DNA of 8,581 bases from the NCBI GenBank assembly GCA_002923335.1, contig BEHZ01000075.1, positions 1 through 8,581 of the forward strand, in the 5' to 3' direction. Under the pieces are notes generated by a model. That model did not search any database and was not told the origin of the DNA. It worked only from the letters and a program-made list of their open reading frames with translations. The translations under genes were made by a program, and so were the position numbers. Source of the stretch: a bacterium HR23. GTDB lineage: Bacteria; Chloroflexota; Dehalococcoidia; Lucifugimonadales; HRBIN23. Numbering within the stretch: the stretch's first letter is position 1; the number at the start of each line of letters is the position of its first letter. Positions 4,690 to 8,581 of the stretch are shown here, in pieces.

Positions 4690-7040
4690 CCGTTACCCTG
4701 CCTGTCGACACAGCCGACCTTGTCCCTCCCGACGCCCGCCAGCGCCTCCTCCAGGCCCTGGAGCGGGCGGGCCTCACCGCCCCCCCCAAGGACCTGGACC
4801 TCACAGAAAACGCTCTGCGGGTCCTCCAGGCGCGCTACTTCCTGCGAAACAAGGACGGACAAGTGGTGGAGGACGCCCAGGGCATGTTCCGTCGTGTGGC
4901 TCGGGCCATCGCCCAGGTAGAGCGCCAATACGACCCCCACGCCGATGTAGGGGCCATAGCAGACGCCTTCTACGGGATGATGGCCCGCCTGGAGTTCCTC
5001 CCTAACTCTCCCACCCTGATGAACGCCGGCACCGGTGCCGGCACCCTCTCCGCCTGCTTCGTGATCGGCCTGGAGGACACCATGGAGGGCATTATGGACA
5101 CCGCCAAGCATGCCGCCATGGTGCAGAAGTTCGGCGGGGGGACAGGCTTCGCCCTCTCCAAGATCCGCCCTAAAGGAGCGCCCATCTCCACCACCCACGG
5201 CAAGGCGTGCGGGCCGGTGGCTGTCCTGCGCCACCTTTCCTCCGTTTCCAAACTGGTTACCCAGGGGGGGAAGCGGGACGGTGCCAACATGGCGGTGATG
5301 GATGTGCGCCACCCTGACATTCTGGAGTTCATTACCTGCAAGCGCAAAGAGGGGGAGATACATAACTTCAACATCTCTGTGGCGGTGGACACCGACTTTA
5401 TGGAGCGGGTGGAGCGGGGCGAGGACTATGACCTCATTGACCCCCGCACCGGCCAGGTGGTGGGCCGTCTCAACGCCCGGGAGGTCTTTGAGGAAATTGT
5501 GAAGGGGGCGTGGCTCAACGGCGAGCCGGGCATGCTTTTCATGGACCGCATCAACCAGGACAACGCCACCCCTCACCTGGGCAAGATCATGGCCACCAAC
5601 CCCTGTGGCGAGCAACCCCTCCTCCCCTATGAGTCGTGCAACCTGGGCTCTCTGAACCTGGTGAAGTTCCTGCGCTACACCCCCCAGGACGCCGAGGTGG
5701 ACTGGGAGCGCCTGCGCAGTGCCGTCCGCCTGGCGGTGCGCTTCCTGGACAATGTGATAGACGCCAACCACTACGCCATCCCGGAAATCGAGCGGATGAC
5801 CAAACTCACCCGCAAGATCGGGCTGGGGGTGATGGGCTGGGCCGATATGCTCATCCGCCTGGGCATCCCCTATGACTCGGAGGAGGGGCTGGCCATGGCC
5901 CGGCGCGTTATGGGCTTCATCCGCCGGGAGGCCGACCAGATGTCCGCCGAACTGGCCCAGCAGAGGGGGGCTTTCCCCGCCTTCAAGGGGAGCATCCACG
6001 ATAAGCCCGGCGCTCCGCCCCTGCGCAACGCTTGGCGTCTTACTGTTGCCCCCACGGGCACCATCTCTATGATCGCCGGGTGCTCCTCAGGCATTGAGCC
6101 GATCTTCGCCCTCGTCTTCCGCAAGCAGAACATCCTGGGCGGGCAGACCCTCTATTACATTGACCAGGCCTTTGAGGCGGTAGCACGGGCCGAAGGCTTC
6201 TACAGCGACGCCCTGATGGAGCACCTGGCCCAGGGGAAGTCTCTGCAGGAGCGCACCGATGTGCCTTCGTGGGTGCGCCGTCTCTTCGTTACCGCCCCCG
6301 ACATCTCCCCCGAGTGGCACGTGCGGATGCAGGCTGCCTTCCAGGAGAGCGTGGATGCGGGCATCTCCAAGACCATCAACTTCCCCAACCATGCCACGGT
6401 GGAGGATGTGCGGAAGGCGTATCTGCTGGCGTGGAAACTGGGGTGCAAGGGCATCACCGTCTACCGTGCGGGGAGCCGGGTAGAGGAGGTGCTCACCGCT
6501 GGCACCGAGGCGAAACCCCAGCCGCAGGCGGGCGCTCAGCCTTACCTGCAGCCACGGGAGCGGCCCCCCATTGTAATGGGGCGCACCGAGCGCATCCGCA
6601 CCGGGCACGGGAATATGTATGTAACCATCAACACCGACGAGGCAGGCAAGCCCTTTGAGGTGTTTGTCGCCCTGGGGAAGGCCGGGGGGTGCGATAGCGC
6701 CCAACTGGAGGCCATTGCCCGTCTGGTCTCTCTGGCCCTGCGCTCGGGGGTGGACCCCCAGGCCATCGTGGAGCAGTTGCGGGGTATTACCTGCTGTCCC
6801 TCCTGGGACGGCGGAGTGCTGGTGAAGTCGGCTCCCGATGCACTAGCCCTGGCTTTAGGACGGGCCATTGGGCTGGAACCCCCTCGGCCGACGGCCATCC
6901 AGCCTCCTCTGCTCCCTAAGAACGGGGAGAAGCGTGCCGTGGCCGGCTACTGGGGCGTCTGCAAGAAGTGCAACGGCCCGCTGGTCTACCAGGAGGGGTG
7001 CCTAACATGCCGGGAGTGCGGATATAGCGAGTGTGGCTAG
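4686..7040 (+). CDS. nrdJ: class II (adenosylcobalamin-dependent) ribonucleotide reductase
   Basis: NrdJ makes deoxyribonucleotides using a radical generated from coenzyme B12, independent of oxygen. The barrel carries the expected set: C124 (L-S-A-C-F-V), N305, C307 and E309 (N-P-C-G-E), C318 (E-S-C-N-L-G-S), and the phosphate-binding P-T-G-T-I-S-M-I-A-G-C-S-S-G-I-E-P. C307 is the predicted thiyl-radical residue; C124 and C318 are the reducing pair. After a proline/glutamine-rich linker (~residues 600-625) comes a TSCPD-type domain, then a C-terminal cysteine cluster (C759, C762, C772, C775, C778, C783; C-G-Y-S-E-C-G end) that re-reduces the active site. At 784 residues it is a full-length T. 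maritima-type enzyme. ATG at 4686 overlaps the nrdR stop, with AAGGAGG (4675-4681) at 4 nt. No cobalamin riboswitch is seen; control appears to be through NrdR. Confidence 0.96.
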   Translation: MTVTLPVDTADLVPPDARQRLLQALERAGLTAPPKDLDLTENALRVLQARYFLRNKDGQVVEDAQGMFRRVARAIAQVERQYDPHADVGAIADAFYGMMARLEFLPNSPTLMNAGTGAGTLSACFVIGLEDTMEGIMDTAKHAAMVQKFGGGTGFALSKIRPKGAPISTTHGKACGPVAVLRHLSSVSKLVTQGGKRDGANMAVMDVRHPDILEFITCKRKEGEIHNFNISVAVDTDFMERVERGEDYDLIDPRTGQVVGRLNAREVFEEIVKGAWLNGEPGMLFMDRINQDNATPHLGKIMATNPCGEQPLLPYESCNLGSLNLVKFLRYTPQDAEVDWERLRSAVRLAVRFLDNVIDANHYAIPEIERMTKLTRKIGLGVMGWADMLIRLGIPYDSEEGLAMARRVMGFIRREADQMSAELAQQRGAFPAFKGSIHDKPGAPPLRNAWRLTVAPTGTISMIAGCSSGIEPIFALVFRKQNILGGQTLYYIDQAFEAVARAEGFYSDALMEHLAQGKSLQERTDVPSWVRRLFVTAPDISPEWHVRMQAAFQESVDAGISKTINFPNHATVEDVRKAYLLAWKLGCKGITVYRAGSRVEEVLTAGTEAKPQPQAGAQPYLQPRERPPIVMGRTERIRTGHGNMYVTINTDEAGKPFEVFVALGKAGGCDSAQLEAIARLVSLALRSGVDPQAIVEQLRGITCCPSWDGGVLVKSAPDALALALGRAIGLEPPRPTAIQPPLLPKNGEKRAVAGYWGVCKKCNGPLVYQEGCLTCRECGYSECG

Positions 7041-7074
7041 GGGATTCCAGGGACGCTTCCCTACGGGGCGCCGA

Positions 7075-8052
7075 ATGGGGCAAGGCACTTTCTGGTGCCA
7101 CCGCTGTGGCAACCGAAACCCCGCCGGGTCCCAGGCGTGTCAGCGCTGCGGCGCGCGCCTCCGTCCCCCCAAAGCCCTCCACAAAGAGACCAAGAAAGGC
7201 GTGCGCCTCGCCAGCCGGGAAGGGGCTCCCCCGCCCTCTGTGTCCACAACCCGCTTCGCTGCGGAGGAGCCTCTGCCCCTGGATACCATCATCTGTGGCG
7301 ACTGCCTGGAGATTCTCCCTCGCTGGCCTTCCGAAAGCATTGACCTGGTTATCACCTCGCCCCCCTACAACTTCGGTCTGGACGCCTACGACGCCCATCG
7401 GGATACGCAGGACTGGGCCACCTACTTCGCCACCCTGGGCACGGCCTTTCGGGAGTGCGCCCGCCTCCTGAAGCCCGGCGGGCGCATCTGCGTCGTCGTC
7501 CAGCCCCTTTTCTCCGACTACATGCCCACTCACCACCGGGTCGCCCGCTTGCTGGAGGAGGCTGGCCTGCTTTTCTATGGCGAAATCCTCTGGGAGAAGC
7601 ATAACTACAACGCCAAATACACCGCCTGGGGCAGTTGGAGAAGCCCCAGCATGCCGTATCTGAAATACACCTGGGAGTTCATTGAGGTCTTCGCCAAAGG
7701 CTCCCGCCGCAAGCCCGGCCGTCGGGACGCTATTGACATAACGGCGGAGGAGTTCAAGGCGTGGGTGACGGCCCGCTGGGAGATTCCCCCCGAGACCCGT
7801 ATGAAAGGGTTCGGCCACCCCTCCATGTTCCCCGAACGGCTGGTGGAGCGGTTGGTGAAACTGTTCAGTTACCGCGGGGATGTGGTGCTAGACCCCTTCA
7901 ATGGCGCGGGCACCACGACCCTGGTCGCCTACCGCTTAGGCCGACACTTCATCGGGATAGACGTCTCGGAGCGGTATTGCCAAGTGGCGCGGGCACGCCT
8001 GGCCCAGGTCGCCCAGGCCCCGAACACGGGTGCTCCTCTCGTGGTAAAGTAG
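7075..8052 (+). CDS. DNA amino-methyltransferase (N4-C or N6-A, beta class) with N-terminal zinc ribbon
   Basis: This is a 325-residue site-specific DNA methyltransferase of the N6_N4_Mtase family. Motif IV is T-S-P-P-Y-N (residues 94-99). Motif I comes later as D-P-F-N-G-A-G-T-T (273-281), followed by G-I-D-V-S-E (294-299). The order IV, target recognition region, I defines the beta class. S-P-P-Y leans to N4-cytosine but does not exclude N6-adenine. Residues 1-29 form a small zinc ribbon (C8-x2-C11-x10-C22-x2-C25), joined to the catalytic part by a basic, proline-containing linker (~30-80). The ATG at 7075 keeps the whole zinc ribbon but has only a weak ribosome binding site; a GTG at 7033, overlapping nrdJ by 8 nt, would add 14 residues. 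No endonuclease gene is visible, so it is probably an orphan. It follows nrdJ closely and precedes pdxA by 15 nt. Confidence 0.9.
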   Translation: MGQGTFWCHRCGNRNPAGSQACQRCGARLRPPKALHKETKKGVRLASREGAPPPSVSTTRFAAEEPLPLDTIICGDCLEILPRWPSESIDLVITSPPYNFGLDAYDAHRDTQDWATYFATLGTAFRECARLLKPGGRICVVVQPLFSDYMPTHHRVARLLEEAGLLFYGEILWEKHNYNAKYTAWGSWRSPSMPYLKYTWEFIEVFAKGSRRKPGRRDAIDITAEEFKAWVTARWEIPPETRMKGFGHPSMFPERLVERLVKLFSYRGDVVLDPFNGAGTTTLVAYRLGRHFIGIDVSERYCQVARARLAQVAQAPNTGAPLVVK

Positions 8053-8067
8053 GGGGGAGAGGTGGCT

Positions 8068-8581
8068 ATGTCTCTTCCGCTCCTCATTACCCTGGGAGAC
8101 CCCAACGGCATTGGGCCGGAGGTTGTGGCAAAGGCCCTGCAAGCCCCTCCGTGTCCCCCGGACCGCCTTGTGGTGGTGGGCTCGGCCGGGGTGCTCCAGG
8201 AGGCCTTGCGCCTTGTGGGTTCCCCCTTGCGGGCAGTTCCTTTTTCCCGGCTGGACTGCGTCTCCTGGCTCCAGGGCACTATCCCCGTCCTGGACAACGA
8301 GGAGTTCGCCCCTGCCGATTTGACCCCTGGGCGGGTCTCCGCCAAGGCCGGCGCGGCCAGCGTCGCCTGGGTTCTCCAGGCAGGGCGCCTCTGCCTGGAA
8401 AGAAAGGCGGTGGCCATGGCTACCGCCCCTATACATAAGGAGGCGGCAGCCCTGGCCGGCTACCGCGAAGTAGGGCACACGGAACTGCTAGCCCATCTGG
8501 CCGGTGTCCCCAAGGTCTACACCATGCTTATAGCCGGGCGCCTGCGGGTGGCGCATCTCACCACCCACCGCTCCCTTCGCC
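8068..8581 (+). CDS. pdxA: 4-hydroxythreonine-4-phosphate dehydrogenase, 3' end cut by window edge
   Basis: PdxA oxidises 4-phosphohydroxy-L-threonine in the DXP-dependent route to pyridoxal 5'-phosphate. The 171 visible codons are about half of the usual ~330 residues. Hallmarks are the N-terminal T-L-G-D-P-N-G-I-G-P-E (residues 8-18), the S-A-x-A-G segment, T-A-P-I-H-K-E-A, G-H-T-E with the metal-ligand histidine H137 (E. coli H166), and L-R-V-A-H-L-T-T-H. The other zinc ligands lie beyond the window. The ATG at 8068 is preceded by a purine-rich GGGGGAGAGGT (8053-8063). It starts 15 nt after the methyltransferase stop, so it is probably on the nrdR-nrdJ transcript or a continuation of it. 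A PdxA2-type paralogue with another substrate cannot be excluded from this half alone. Confidence 0.93.
   Translation, partial: MSLPLLITLGDPNGIGPEVVAKALQAPPCPPDRLVVVGSAGVLQEALRLVGSPLRAVPFSRLDCVSWLQGTIPVLDNEEFAPADLTPGRVSAKAGAASVAWVLQAGRLCLERKAVAMATAPIHKEAAALAGYREVGHTELLAHLAGVPKVYTMLIAGRLRVAHLTTHRSLR

Noticed and set aside
4518..5999. 493-codon open frame on the minus strand opposite nrdR/nrdJ.
   Set aside because: Long antisense frames are common opposite GC-rich genes; the translation is His/Gly/Val-rich and repetitive in character with no recognisable domain, while the plus strand encodes a complete NrdJ.
6916..7818. 300-codon minus-strand frame across the nrdJ-methyltransferase junction.
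   Set aside because: It lies opposite two well-supported genes, has no family motifs, and fits the same GC-rich shadow pattern.

Overview
This is an 8.6-kb stretch of GC-rich, gene-dense bacterial chromosome carrying only housekeeping-type genes. There are no mobile elements, CRISPR arrays, tRNAs or rRNAs. The combination dapB-asd-dapA, rpsP-khpA-rimM and nrdR-nrdJ (B12-dependent class II ribonucleotide reductase) followed by an amino-methyltransferase fits a member of the Chloroflexota, possibly Dehalococcoidia. That placement rests on remembered gene order and protein style only, and a phylogeny of NrdJ or RimM would settle it.

Layout. (1) Positions 2-2849, plus strand: dapB (its first ~10 codons lie off the left edge), asd and dapA. 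These enzymes take aspartyl phosphate to tetrahydrodipicolinate in the diaminopimelate/lysine pathway. asd and dapA are 5 nt apart. dapB and asd are separated by 137 nt that hold a sigma70-like promoter, a short possible leader peptide, a GC-rich hairpin, and an upstream segment exactly complementary to the asd ribosome binding site. (2) Positions 2890-3889, minus strand: rpsP-khpA-rimM (ribosomal protein S16, KH-domain RNA-binding protein, 16S rRNA processing factor), convergent with dapA. (3) Positions 3890-4134: a divergent control region with back-to-back TTGACA promoters and, on the nrdR side, two NrdR-box-like sites 31 bp apart. (4) Positions 4135-8581, plus strand: nrdR, nrdJ (4-nt overlap), a DNA amino-methyltransferase with an N-terminal zinc ribbon, and the first half of pdxA (pyridoxal phosphate synthesis), cut by the right edge.

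The most notable signals are non-coding. The asd leader can form a 14-bp helix that would bury the asd Shine-Dalgarno sequence, and the upstream arm of that helix lies inside a 13-codon reading frame with its own strong ribosome binding site, an arrangement that looks like translational attenuation. The paired NrdR boxes predict that NrdR represses its own operon. The zinc-ribbon methyltransferase has no restriction partner in view and is the least ordinary protein here.
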